Below, piece by piece: positions 19,658-28,694 of a DNA stretch of 64,000 nt. Below the pieces are notes generated by a model, which saw nothing but the letters and a program-made list of their open reading frames with translations, made no database searches and was not told the DNA's origin. The stretch comes from Bin80 sp965209015 (GTDB lineage Bacteria; Bacteroidota; Rhodothermia; Rhodothermales; Bin80): assembly GCA_965209015.1 (NCBI GenBank), contig OZ242367.1:1426001-1490000 (forward strand). The letters are read 5' to 3'. The position numbers and the translations under genes were made by a program. The number at the start of each line of letters is the position of its first letter. Within the stretch, counting starts at the first letter, position 1.

Positions 19658-19790
19658 GCTATGAATAATGTAATGATGTAGAGAACTCCGATCTTTTTCT
19701 TGAAAGCCACACTTTTCAATTTAATCATCTCCAATTTTGAATCAATTAAGCTAAAGCCATTCAGCAATTTGGCTTATATTTCCCCCTGAT

Positions 19791-20609
19791 TCATTCCCTT
19801 GTTCTTGACTGTGCTACCTCTGCACGAAATTCTTGCAATTCCTTGTGCAGTTGAGCCACTTTTTCCTCTAAATCATCGGAATTATCAGAGACCAGTGTAT
19901 CTACGAACACGGCATTTGCGATGGACAGACCAAAAATGCCACAGATGAGAACGGCGAAGGCAACGTAAATTCTGAGACCAAGGACATAGCCATCCGATAC
20001 TCCCCGTGCTGCAAGGATTTCAGGGATTTCGTACCAACCCTCCACGGTGAAAATTTTAATCATTGAATACATTGAGTAGAAGGGATTGCCGAAGAATTCT
20101 CTTGCTTCGGGGATTCCTCCAAATAGCAGGGTCGCGGCCATGGAAAGGATCAGGTTCAGGAAGATTAACATCAACAGTACTCCAACCGATGCTTTCAAAG
20201 CTCGAATGACTCCCCGCAAAATTTTATCCCCATCGGGAACAAGGCGGAGCGGTCGGATAAGGCGCAGGATCCGTGCGAGTCTCAGAATAGTAATGATTCC
20301 TAAGTCTTCGCTCCCTATATGAAATAAAAGGCTAAATGTAGCAGGAGTACTCGAGATCACGATGACAAAATCAAAGATGTTCCATGGATCCGCAGCGTAC
20401 TGCTTAAAAGATCCCGAGTGACGGACTTTGATGATGATTTCTGAAAGAAAGTAAAGGAGAAATCCGAAGTCAATCCATTGGATCACAGGGCCCGCCTGTG
20501 CATGCACCTCTGGGAATGCATCCAGAAATAGAGTCAATCCATTGATGCAGATGATGGTCAGTACAATCGGCTCACGAACAATAAGTGGTAAAGCGTTTTG
20601 TTGATTCAT
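19791..20609 (-). CDS. voltage-gated cation channel, BacNav-like
   Basis: A 272-residue single-domain ion channel. Segments S1-S6 can be assigned, including S2 FLLYFLSEIIIKV (51-62) and S3 NIFDFVIVI (77-85). S4 carries arginines every third residue at 110, 113, 116, 119 and 122. The pore helix is followed by the filter TVEGW (188-192), close to the TLESW filter of NaChBac-type sodium channels. S6 (about 213-240) leads to an acidic stretch and a C-terminal coiled coil (about 245-268), as in tetrameric BacNav proteins. TVEGW differs at the filter Ser, so selectivity (Na+ versus Ca2+) is open. Possible roles are pH, osmotic or motility homeostasis. Confidence 0.88.
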   Translation of the reverse strand: MNQQNALPLIVREPIVLTIICINGLTLFLDAFPEVHAQAGPVIQWIDFGFLLYFLSEIIIKVRHSGSFKQYAADPWNIFDFVIVISSTPATFSLLFHIGSEDLGIITILRLARILRLIRPLRLVPDGDKILRGVIRALKASVGVLLMLIFLNLILSMAATLLFGGIPEAREFFGNPFYSMYSMIKIFTVEGWYEIPEILAARGVSDGYVLGLRIYVAFAVLICGIFGLSIANAVFVDTLVSDNSDDLEEKVAQLHKELQEFRAEVAQSRTRE

Positions 20610-20869
20610 GAATTCGTCAAAAGGCAGACACAGGTATCCTGAGGATCAGCGAAAGACCGTAAATTCTAGAATTCCTATGATGTGATGATAGTTATTCAGA
20701 TGTAATTCTGCGAAGTCAAGAACAGATGGTGAATTTGGGAGCCAGCGACATGTCGTCATGTTAAGGGCTTCCTGAACATCATTTCGACGCACAAAAATTA
20801 GGTGATGTAGGTGAATTATTTATTGCTGATTAATACGGGATAAGATTTTATTCGTATATTGCGTCCATT
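20610..20869. other. intergenic region upstream of the cobalamin riboswitch
   Basis: There is no convincing gene. This stretch separates the divergent channel gene from the riboswitch leader and should hold both promoters. I could not identify a promoter with confidence. Confidence 0.5.
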
Positions 20870-20874
20870 GCGCC

Positions 20875-21102
20875 TTCGGTCTGGGCACTTTGCTCAGGTA
20901 ATAGGGAATCCGGTCCCTTCTTTATTTACAAGAATTAAGCCGGAACTGTACCCGCAACTGTAGGCCGTACGGAAGCAGAGATGCTTCCAGAGAAGAGGAG
21001 AGAGGGAGTACATAGTCACTGTCTGAGTTGATGGGAAGGCTATGGACACCGCTTCTTCGGGCACACCGAGTGTGCGTACGGCGAGTCAGGAAACCTGCCG
21101 AG
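20875..21102 (+). promoter_or_regulatory. cobalamin riboswitch
   Basis: The aptamer core is recognisable: GGGAATCCGGT near 20904, GCCGGAACTGTACCCGCAACTGTA at 20939-20962 and the B12-box GAGTCAGGAAACCTGCC at 21083-21099. Peripheral hairpins between them include the TCTTCGGGCACACCGAG region. It lies about 110 nt upstream of a BtuB-like receptor gene on the same strand. The segment 21103-21200 can form further pairings and is the likely expression platform, with repression by adenosylcobalamin expected. Outer limits are approximate. Confidence 0.92.
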
Positions 21103-21212
21103 GGAAAAACGCGCCACCAACCTCCGGGCTTTGAGGTCTATGGTCGGCATCTGCTGGGATAACTAGCCAGACGCAGCGGCCGAGATCTCTTGATTGGGGT
21201 TAAGGTACCAAC

Positions 21213-23042
21213 ATGCTGCGTATCCTATTTCTTTTTTGTGCACTCCAGCCGCTTCCGGTCTTAGCTACACAAGTAGCCGATAGTACTGTAAAGCTTCCCC
21301 CGATTACGGTTACCGCATTGCGGATGCCCGTTTCTGTTGTATATGCACCCATACGGACGCAGGTACTTGATCGGAGTGCCATCTTTGAATCTGGTTCTCG
21401 GACTGTGGCCGATCTACTGCGCCAACGTTCTGCGTTGTATGTGCGACATTACGTAGGAGGGCTATCAACATTATCTCAGCGTGGTGGCACAGCCTCACAA
21501 ACTCTTGTTCTACTTGATGGCCACCGAATTGCAAGCCCCCAGGCTGGGCAACTGGATCTGTCTTTGCTACCAACGATACTTTTAAATTCGGTAGAGGTTA
21601 CCTCTGGTGCAGGTGGAGTTCTGTATGGTACCGATGCCATCGGCGGTGTGGTAAACCTTCAAACAGCATCTTCCGAAAACCTCGTCATAGCACAGGCTGA
21701 AACGGGGGCATGGGGGAAACTCCATGGTGCCGTATACGGCTCCCTACGTAGGGGACGCCTATCAGGCACTGTGGCGGGTGAGATAGATCGGTATAAGGGT
21801 GATTATCCTTACTTGAATCGTGCACTATTTCCCCCGCAAGAATCGCCTCGTGAGGGAGGCGACCAACAAAAACATTCGATTTTCGGGTCAATGACATGGA
21901 CACGCCCCGATGATGAATGGCGGATAAGTTTCTGGTACAATGACGCTGAACGTGGGCTGCCGAACATTAATTCTTCACTGCCCTCAGGTGAACGCCAGTG
22001 GGACGAGCATTTGCGTGTCTGGACGCATGCAAGGCGGAAATGGGCATGGGGTACATTGAAGGCCGGTGGTCTCGTTCAAGCAGGGGCACTCCGTTACATC
22101 AATCCAAGTAGTCACATTGATAATACTGGCCGTACGATTTTATCATCTATCCAAGCCAATATTGAACTAACGCCAATCCATGCTTGGCAATTGGGCGGAG
22201 GAGTAGAAGCAGGATTTGGTCAAGCAGACCACCCGAGTCTGCAACAGGGAAATCTGGAAAGTCGTTATGCTATGTATGTCCACGCCATAGGGAATTGGGG
22301 ACCAATAACCATATACCCAGCTCTGCGCTTAGATCATTATGCTCGGCCAAAAAGGGTCAGCCCAGCCATTCCCAGTCTCGGAGTAAATATCTATCTAAAG
22401 AATAATCTCCATCTAAAGGGAACGGCAGCTTCTGCATTCAGGATGCCCACCTTTAATGACCGGTTTTGGTTACCGGGGGGAAATCCAGATCTGAGTCCTG
22501 AACATGGAGAGTCTTATGATGCTGGTCTGGTATGGTTATATAGTGGTTTACAGGTTGAAATTACCACTTTCATGATCCGACTGCGTGATCAAATTGTGTG
22601 GCAGCCAACACCTGCCGGATACTGGTCACCGCGCAACGTTAACCGTGTGACGAATTATGGCTTGGAGACCTCCATTGATTTTCAAAATGCTCTGACTGCA
22701 AGAACGAAAGCTCGAGCGGGTCTAGTGTGGACACATGTGGCACAGAAGAGCGATTCGTTCCTGCGGCTTACCCCGCGAAACGCAATCAAAGGTCACATGC
22801 ATCTTCGTTGGAGATTTTTGGCAGCCGGTATCTCCGCAAGCTACACTGGTGCGCTCGCGATAACGTCGGCCACTGAGTCAAATCCCTTTTTACTGGTACA
22901 TGGCCAATTGAAGATGTACACGGGTCCTATTTCCTTGGGTGTCCATGGTGAAAACCTTCTGGATGTTCGCTACGAATATTTGCCAGCCAATCCGATGCCT
23001 CCGAGGCAGGTCCGGCTGGTTCTAACTCTAAAATTTCAATAG
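21213..23042 (+). CDS. btuB: BtuB-like TonB-dependent cobalamin receptor
   Basis: A 609-residue outer membrane receptor with a short signal peptide (MLRILFLFCALQPLPVLA). A TonB-box-like LPPITVTALR is followed by a plug containing LLDGHRIASPQAGQLDLSLL and SGAGGVLYGTDAIGGVVNL. The rest is beta-barrel sequence ending RQVRLVLTLKFQ. The overall size matches BtuB. Assignment to vitamin B12 rests mainly on the cobalamin riboswitch directly upstream. The next gene, 13 nt on, is a secreted beta-propeller that fits a BtuG-type partner. Confidence 0.9.
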   Translation: MLRILFLFCALQPLPVLATQVADSTVKLPPITVTALRMPVSVVYAPIRTQVLDRSAIFESGSRTVADLLRQRSALYVRHYVGGLSTLSQRGGTASQTLVLLDGHRIASPQAGQLDLSLLPTILLNSVEVTSGAGGVLYGTDAIGGVVNLQTASSENLVIAQAETGAWGKLHGAVYGSLRRGRLSGTVAGEIDRYKGDYPYLNRALFPPQESPREGGDQQKHSIFGSMTWTRPDDEWRISFWYNDAERGLPNINSSLPSGERQWDEHLRVWTHARRKWAWGTLKAGGLVQAGALRYINPSSHIDNTGRTILSSIQANIELTPIHAWQLGGGVEAGFGQADHPSLQQGNLESRYAMYVHAIGNWGPITIYPALRLDHYARPKRVSPAIPSLGVNIYLKNNLHLKGTAASAFRMPTFNDRFWLPGGNPDLSPEHGESYDAGLVWLYSGLQVEITTFMIRLRDQIVWQPTPAGYWSPRNVNRVTNYGLETSIDFQNALTARTKARAGLVWTHVAQKSDSFLRLTPRNAIKGHMHLRWRFLAAGISASYTGALAITSATESNPFLLVHGQLKMYTGPISLGVHGENLLDVRYEYLPANPMPPRQVRLVLTLKFQ

Positions 23043-23055
23043 ATATTATTCAAAA

Positions 23056-24414
23056 ATGACAAAGTTTTTTCAGTTTTGCATCTTAATGGTGTTTATCTCC
23101 GCACCTGTTTCCGCTCAGGAAATTTTGGGCGTGTATGTCGCTAATCAGGGAAATTTTTCCGATCGGAATGGTTCAATTACATGGTATGATTTAGCAACTG
23201 GACAGGCAGAGCAGGTTCTATCGAACTTTGGTACGCTTGCCCAAAGCATTACCCTACACGGTAATTTTGGCTATATCGCGTCAAACACATCAAACAATGT
23301 AGATATTCTGGACTTATCCACCAACATGCGTGTCGGTCAGATTCCCAAGGTGGCCAGTCCGCGATATATCGGCGTGGTTGATCAGGACAAAGCCTACGTA
23401 TCTGAGTTGCTGGACCCAGGCAAAGTAAAAGTACTGAATCTGCAGACGGGGACTGTGTCCGACTCTGTGGACACAGGCGCCAGGCCTGAAGATATTGCCG
23501 TGGTGGGCAACCGTGCGTTCGTGGCTAACTCTGGATGGGGTAAAGATTCCACGCTTACTGTGATCGATACCCAGACCGATACGGTAATTGAAACGATTAA
23601 TTTGGGATGTGATGGTCCCCGGCACCTTGAAGTTGATCAGCAGGGTGATCTCTGGGCGTTTTGTACGGGCGACACAGTCTATAACTCGGATTTCACCGAG
23701 ATTATTGAAACCACCAATGGAGTAGCTGTTGTGCTGAATCCTCAGACCAGTGAAATCCTGAATCGCATTGAGTTAAGCCATCAAGTCGGTGCCAGTGCCT
23801 CAGGTCAAGATTCTTACCATAGTCCCGAGAGCGAAGAAATTTTTCTGATTCGTAGCGACAGCTCAATGGTTTTAGTTTTTGATACTAATACAAACATGTA
23901 CAAGGAGTCCATTACCTTCTCGGGTACCGAGAGGGTAGGTGGTTTGGCGTACGATGCGACGGAGCGCCTATTCTACATTGGTCGATTTGACAGTGACTTT
24001 ACCATAGCCTTTACAGAGCCGGGGTTTGTTCAGATTGCAAATCGAGATGATTTGTCAGAGGTTGGTCGATTTCCCGCAGGTATTGGTCCAGCACATGTAG
24101 TCCTGCATAAGTCCCCTCAAAACACAGCCGTGGAAGAGATTGGCGTGCCTCAGATCGTAAGTTTGTCACCAGCTTATCCGAATCCCTTTACTCATTCTAC
24201 CACACTCACGTATGTACTAGAACAGGCTCAGCAGGTATCTTTGATCATCTATGATGCATTAGGTCGTGAGGTTGCCCATCCAGTGTCGGGTTTGAGGTCG
24301 GCTGGTGAGCATCGCGTGGTATGGGAAGCAGACCGGTTGCCGGCGGGGACTTATTTTAGCCGGCTGATAATTGATGGGCAGATAGCCACTGGAACGCTAG
24401 TGCGAACGAATTAA
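23056..24414 (+). CDS. secreted YncE/BtuG-like beta-propeller with T9SS sorting domain
   Basis: A 452-residue protein with the signal peptide MTKFFQFCILMVFISAPVSAQ. Residues 25-355 are repeated WD/YncE-like blades such as VANQGNFSDRNGSITWYDLA, GYIASNTSNNVDILDL, AFVANSGWGKDSTLTVIDTQ and VVLNPQTSEILNRIEL. The last 85 residues form a T9SS type-A sorting domain (SLSPAYPNPFTHSTTLTYV to ATGTLVRTN). It lies 13 nt after btuB under the same riboswitch. In Bacteroides, BtuG is a surface propeller that hands B12 to BtuB, but is lipid-anchored. Here surface delivery would use T9SS instead; the BtuG role is inferred from fold and context. Confidence 0.82.
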   Translation: MTKFFQFCILMVFISAPVSAQEILGVYVANQGNFSDRNGSITWYDLATGQAEQVLSNFGTLAQSITLHGNFGYIASNTSNNVDILDLSTNMRVGQIPKVASPRYIGVVDQDKAYVSELLDPGKVKVLNLQTGTVSDSVDTGARPEDIAVVGNRAFVANSGWGKDSTLTVIDTQTDTVIETINLGCDGPRHLEVDQQGDLWAFCTGDTVYNSDFTEIIETTNGVAVVLNPQTSEILNRIELSHQVGASASGQDSYHSPESEEIFLIRSDSSMVLVFDTNTNMYKESITFSGTERVGGLAYDATERLFYIGRFDSDFTIAFTEPGFVQIANRDDLSEVGRFPAGIGPAHVVLHKSPQNTAVEEIGVPQIVSLSPAYPNPFTHSTTLTYVLEQAQQVSLIIYDALGREVAHPVSGLRSAGEHRVVWEADRLPAGTYFSRLIIDGQIATGTLVRTN

Positions 24415-24678
24415 CTGTCTCCACACGAAAATTTGCTAACAGCCACATGAGACTCCAAAATGTGCATAAATAACATGACGGATTCTCTTGCTGATTGGAT
24501 TCCTTACTTCTACGCGGGGATGTGTCATTATTGGTGGAGTTTAGGGGGCAACCTTAACCCTCAAACCCTTATACTTAATGAACCTCTACTAAGAATGGCA
24601 CGTCCCCCACAATAGACTTCGTATAGATTGTGCAATAGCTACCATAAGTTGATATGAATTCTTTTCATTTCAGTTGCT
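24415..24678. other. intergenic region, nothing recognised
   Basis: There are 264 nt between the convergent propeller gene and the DUF4143 remnant. I see no gene, no strong hairpin with a U-tract and no repeats. Confidence 0.5.
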
Positions 24679-25551
24679 TTACGGGTTTGAGTCGGTTTTC
24701 CAGAGCATGCGGATGGGAACTGCAAACATCCCATCCCCATAACTGGCACAAAGTTCTCCATCGTACAGCAGGGCACCAAATGTGAATCTATCTTCATGAG
24801 CTACCTTGATCTTTCGTAATGCCCTGAAATCGGAACGAGTGATTGATGCGCCTGCCTTGATTTCAATACCTGCTAATTTGGAGCCTCCGAACTCAATAAG
24901 CAGATCTGCTTCAATCCCGTCACGATCCCGGTAATGGTAGAACCTGTAAGGCTTACCAGGCGTGTTTACTTGTCGCCTTAATTCCTGAAACACAAATGAT
25001 TTTACGAGTTGGCCCATAAGGTTACGATCACTGAGCAAATCATCTTCATCAATATTCAAAAGTGAACATGCGAGACCAGTATCGCCAAGATGAATTTTAG
25101 TTGTTTTAATCATCCTTTTCATCCAGTTACTATGCCAAGGTAGAAGCCTCTCAATCAAGAATTGGCGCTCTAATAATGTCAGATAGTTCCGTGCTGTATT
25201 ACGATTCATTTGCAGTGTGGCTGCGATTGAAGAGACGTTGAACAACTGTGAAGATAAATTAGCTGTGGCGGTGAGTAAACTGAGAAGTGATTCAAGAGAA
25301 TGGATACTTTCCTGCCCAAAAATGTCATTCTGAACTAAGCTGACGACATAGCTGTTGTACCAAGCAGAGCGTATGTTACCTATGGGGATAGCCAGCGCAG
25401 GAGGATAGCCACCAGCTACGATTTGCTCTGCAAGGTTTCTTCTCAGGGGCTCGGTTTGACTCATTCCAAAGTCTCCCTCGAAGAGTCGCTCGAGAAAGGG
25501 AGTTGCGTTCGAGCCTCTTTCAAAATTCTTTATTTTCACCTGTTGTCCCAC
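24679..25551 (-). pseudogene. DUF4143 ATPase, C-terminal part only (AAA domain missing)
   Basis: The 290-residue open frame matches the C-terminal two thirds of AAA_14/DUF4143 proteins. It has the post-AAA segment EPLRRNLAEQIVAGGYPPAL, a winged-helix-like stretch (SSIAATLQMNRNTARNYLTLLERQFLIERLLPW) and a nuclease-like DUF4143 end (RDRDGIEADLLIE, AGIEIKAG). Full-length relatives carry about 150-170 more N-terminal residues with the Walker A/B ATPase. None is visible in any frame upstream: the frame is closed by a TGA 21 nt before the GTG at 25551. The truncation point coincides with an inverted-repeat element. It is probably a decayed toxin-like or accessory ATPase gene. Confidence 0.75.
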
Positions 25552-25667
25552 TGAATTGTGGCTTAAACTGTCTCAGTTTAGTCGGACCACGCGAAATCTT
25601 CAGTATGGGAACCTCTTTCGAAATCCTTCAAAAAATCATCCAATTGAGGAATTTTGAAAGAGGCTCG
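25510..25667. repeat. 158-bp element bounded by 19-bp perfect inverted repeats
   Basis: CGAGCCTCTTTCAAAATTC at 25510-25528 is repeated exactly in reverse complement at 25649-25667. A third, diverged direct copy (GAACCTCTTTCGAAATCCTT, 3 mismatches over 20) lies at 25609-25628. The left arm overlaps the first codons of the DUF4143 remnant. No clear target-site duplication is visible. It could be a MITE-like element or a scar of a rearrangement. Confidence 0.6.
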
Positions 25668-25934
25668 GATGATAAAGATAATTCGGTTTGATAGAAAACC
25701 ATAGGAGTGTGAACTGATTAGAGTAATTTAACGAGAGTGTGGTCAATGAGAATATAGAGCGTTTGGCGGGGCGATTTTTAAGAGTGCTGAAGATAAAGGA
25801 AATACAGGGGAGGGACACTGATTCGCATCAAGTGGGGGAGAGAACAGAAAACAAAATCCCCCTTCTTCTGGAACACACCAGTGGTAATGTGCTGAAGATT
25901 ATAATGGTAGATTTCTTTATATTCATGGTATAAA
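25668..25934. other. intergenic region, no supported gene
   Basis: The stretch between the inverted repeat and the FG-GAP gene contains a 64-codon open frame from 25739, but its product resembles nothing I know and lacks a convincing start signal. It is presumably the promoter region of the FG-GAP gene plus decayed sequence. Confidence 0.4.
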
Positions 25935-27899
25935 ATGATTTCACTTTCTAACCAGATTAATCGTCAGATGCATAGATTTGTACTGCTTTCAATTCCTGTT
26001 CTGCTCTTTTTCATTTCGCCTGCGATAGCTCAGGAACAAATCTTTGAGTGGGTACCAGGCCAATCGGATGTTGGCCCGCCTCATCCTCTTTTTCAAGTCT
26101 CCGATCTTCCCCCTTATGCTCCCGGTTTTCAGCGCGGCGCCCCAAGTATTGCCGGGCCAATAGATCTAGATGGTGATGGAAAAGTTGAGGTTGTTCTTAC
26201 TGATTATTCAGGAGGTGGTCGAGCGCATGTTCTTGAAAGTTTGGGAGATGGCAATTGGGAGCTCACTTACTCCTCCCTTTCAATAAATCTCAAATCTAAC
26301 TCTATTGATCAAGCCAGAGGTGTCGGAGTCGGAGACTTGGATGGCGATGGTTTCGGGGAAATTTATGTTTTCGTAGGGGAAGACTCACTGGCACTAAATA
26401 GTCCAGATGGCGCAGCTATCACAACATTCTTAAAGGGCCCCAGCCTTGGGATCCTTGAGGCAACAGGTGACAATACATTCAGTTTTTTACCAGACTTTTG
26501 GAATTTTGATACGGATGTACCAGAACGGTTACACACTGAACAGATTACGGTTGCTGATGTAGATGGAGATGAGATAAATGAACTACTTTTCGGAAATAGC
26601 AGTGCTGAAAATCAATATGATAGTTGGTACATTCTGACGGCAAATGACCTTGGAACGTCTTTATCCACCTTTACACTGGAGGCTAGGTTTAGTACCAGAG
26701 CCACAGAAGATTATGATCCTGTAGATCGCGGAGGAGGAGGAGCTTTTGGAATTGTTCCTGCGGATTTGGATGGAGATGGCACCTACGAGATTGCTCTGTC
26801 CAGTTGGAATTCCATGAATTTTACCAACCTTGATGTGACAGGGCCTGACACATATGTTAATCCTGAGGGTGAGAATGCTTACTATCAAGCTTCGGTAGAT
26901 GATGATGTTCCATTTTTTGGTTGTACTGTTGTGGATATGGATGAGAACGGAGATGATGAGATCTACTGTCCCTCCTATTTAACCCGAGGTCTTGTGATCA
27001 TCAACTACGAGTCTGGGGAAGACCCACTTGTGATCACCGAAGAGAATGTGGTCTTTCCTTTGGTGAATGATGTTTCTGATTGGGGGCTTACGCATGGAGA
27101 CATTGATAAAGATGGTATTCCAGAACTAATCGGAACTGGTCGCCCCTATACTCCTGAGGAGTTTGCTGCTGGAAATCCTCCAAGACCTGTTACGATCGTT
27201 GACTATGATGGCACGGGCAATGTTGAAGATCCGAGCAGTTACAAAGTACGCCACATTGAATTTGAAATGCCAGAGGGAATGATTTTTGACACAGTGAATC
27301 GAGATAGTGCGGGTATCCAATCAACGTATTTCACGACGACCTACTTAGATGATCTATTAGGTGAACCAGGATTACGTTTCGGGAAGTTCGCATATTTGGG
27401 TGATACAGATGAAGATGGACACAATGAGGTTGCAGCCTCTGTCTCTGGGGTTCCAGACAGCGTTTATGTTTACAACGAGGTCTTTAACCCTGCTGATAGT
27501 TCTTATACCCGTACTACTGAGTCTGCGGTCCCCCACCCTTTCCGTAGCTTTATGTTGGTACTTTCAGGTGAGGGACTCACGCCGACCTTCATTACTGGGG
27601 ACAAGGTAATTGTTCCCACAGATTTTGAGTTGCATTCTAATTATCCCAACCCATTTAATCCTGCCACTACATTTTCTTTCACACTGCCATTGGACAGGCG
27701 TGTAAGCGTTAGGGTTTATGATATTACCGGACGTCTTATCCGCACTCTGATTAGTGATGAGCAGTTCGTACAAGGTACACACTCAGTTACGTGGGATGGA
27801 CTCTCTGATACCGGAACGGCAGTTTCTAGCGGTCAATATGTCTACACCTTGGAATGGGGGCAATTCAGACATTCCCGTCCAATGGTGTTGGTCAAGTAA
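25935..27899 (+). CDS. secreted FG-GAP/VCBS-repeat protein with T9SS sorting domain (copy A)
   Basis: A 654-residue extracellular protein. The signal peptide (MHRFVLLSIPVLLFFISPAIAQ) starts at residue 12, so ATG 25968 may be the true start. The body has integrin-like calcium-binding repeats of the DxDGDGxxE type: PIDLDGDGKVEVVLTDY, GDLDGDGFGEIYVF, ADVDGDEINELLF, ADLDGDGTYEIALS and GDTDEDGHNEVAAS. The C-terminus (NYPNPFNPATTFSFTLPL to RPMVLVK) is a T9SS type-A domain. Predicted to be surface-exposed or released; ligand unknown. A close paralogue lies at 32067-34009. Confidence 0.88.
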   Translation: MISLSNQINRQMHRFVLLSIPVLLFFISPAIAQEQIFEWVPGQSDVGPPHPLFQVSDLPPYAPGFQRGAPSIAGPIDLDGDGKVEVVLTDYSGGGRAHVLESLGDGNWELTYSSLSINLKSNSIDQARGVGVGDLDGDGFGEIYVFVGEDSLALNSPDGAAITTFLKGPSLGILEATGDNTFSFLPDFWNFDTDVPERLHTEQITVADVDGDEINELLFGNSSAENQYDSWYILTANDLGTSLSTFTLEARFSTRATEDYDPVDRGGGGAFGIVPADLDGDGTYEIALSSWNSMNFTNLDVTGPDTYVNPEGENAYYQASVDDDVPFFGCTVVDMDENGDDEIYCPSYLTRGLVIINYESGEDPLVITEENVVFPLVNDVSDWGLTHGDIDKDGIPELIGTGRPYTPEEFAAGNPPRPVTIVDYDGTGNVEDPSSYKVRHIEFEMPEGMIFDTVNRDSAGIQSTYFTTTYLDDLLGEPGLRFGKFAYLGDTDEDGHNEVAASVSGVPDSVYVYNEVFNPADSSYTRTTESAVPHPFRSFMLVLSGEGLTPTFITGDKVIVPTDFELHSNYPNPFNPATTFSFTLPLDRRVSVRVYDITGRLIRTLISDEQFVQGTHSVTWDGLSDTGTAVSSGQYVYTLEWGQFRHSRPMVLVK

Positions 27900-27905
27900 A
27901 GACCA

Positions 27906-27939
27906 TCAGAGGAAGGAAGGAAAACCTTCCTTCCTCTGA
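27906..27939 (+). terminator. 15-bp hairpin after the FG-GAP gene
   Basis: TCAGAGGAAGGAAGG (27906-27920), loop AAAA, then the exact complement CCTTCCTTCCTCTGA (27925-27939), starting 7 nt after the stop. The stem is long and perfect. No T-tract follows, so it may end or protect the transcript but is not a classical intrinsic terminator. Confidence 0.55.
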
Positions 27940-28694
27940 TCTGAGATAGGTTTATCAGAATTCTGGTCTAACTTTTTTTTAAGGAGATGTACAGGACAAC
28001 ACCAATGGCCGATTAACTGTAAGCCACATACTCTTGTTGGGTACTCGTAATTGATCTCGTTTAGGTTATTGGGTGTGCTGACGTTCCTCGGCAACTATGT
28101 TCTCTTATCCTGTTGGCACACTTCGGTGAAGCGGGTGCGAGGAAATATCACAGAGATATCATCCGATCTCAGGCTAATCAATTGCTGGTAGTAAAGTATT
28201 CCTAATAAATTTTATCTGTTCTCCCAAACTCACAGATCCTGCTGCAATACCAACGAATTCAAACACGAGTGTGCACTGCTTTAATATCTTGGTATCACCT
28301 ATATGTGGTCTGCGAGTGCATTCAAGATTAGCTATCCCTGAAAATCAAATACAAGCCCACTCGGGTAGGTGCAATTAGAAAGAGTGGAGTAGAGATATTG
28401 TCAGTTTTTGTTTGGGTTTGTTGCAGGGAGCGATTAAACTAAATTTCGTGACTTGCGTAATCGAGATTGCCTCATGATGTTCAAGACATTACTCCCGAGT
28501 GGGCTCCATGAAAATAGCTTTCCCCGAGAGCCCCAGATTGATCTTGGGAGAATGATTTTACTCTGATTAGATATTCTTCCCAATTACAGCCACCATTTTG
28601 ACATCTTTTTTCATCCGTCACCCCAGAATCAAAGTAGTGTTCTTGATTCCTGATCCGGGTCTATTGATTCTATGGGCTCCTCTCTCTCTCTTAC
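27940..28694. other. intergenic region before the methyltransferase
   Basis: About 750 nt without a supported gene. The only structure noted is a 12-bp inverted repeat: AGCCCACTCGGG at 28354-28365 and its complement at 28494-28505. The stretch may contain eroded sequence left by insertion of the modification cassette, and presumably its promoter near the right end. Confidence 0.45.

Noticed and set aside
25739..25933. 64-codon forward frame before FG-GAP copy A
   Set aside because: No similarity to the missing DUF4143 ATPase domain and no good start signal; treated as non-coding.
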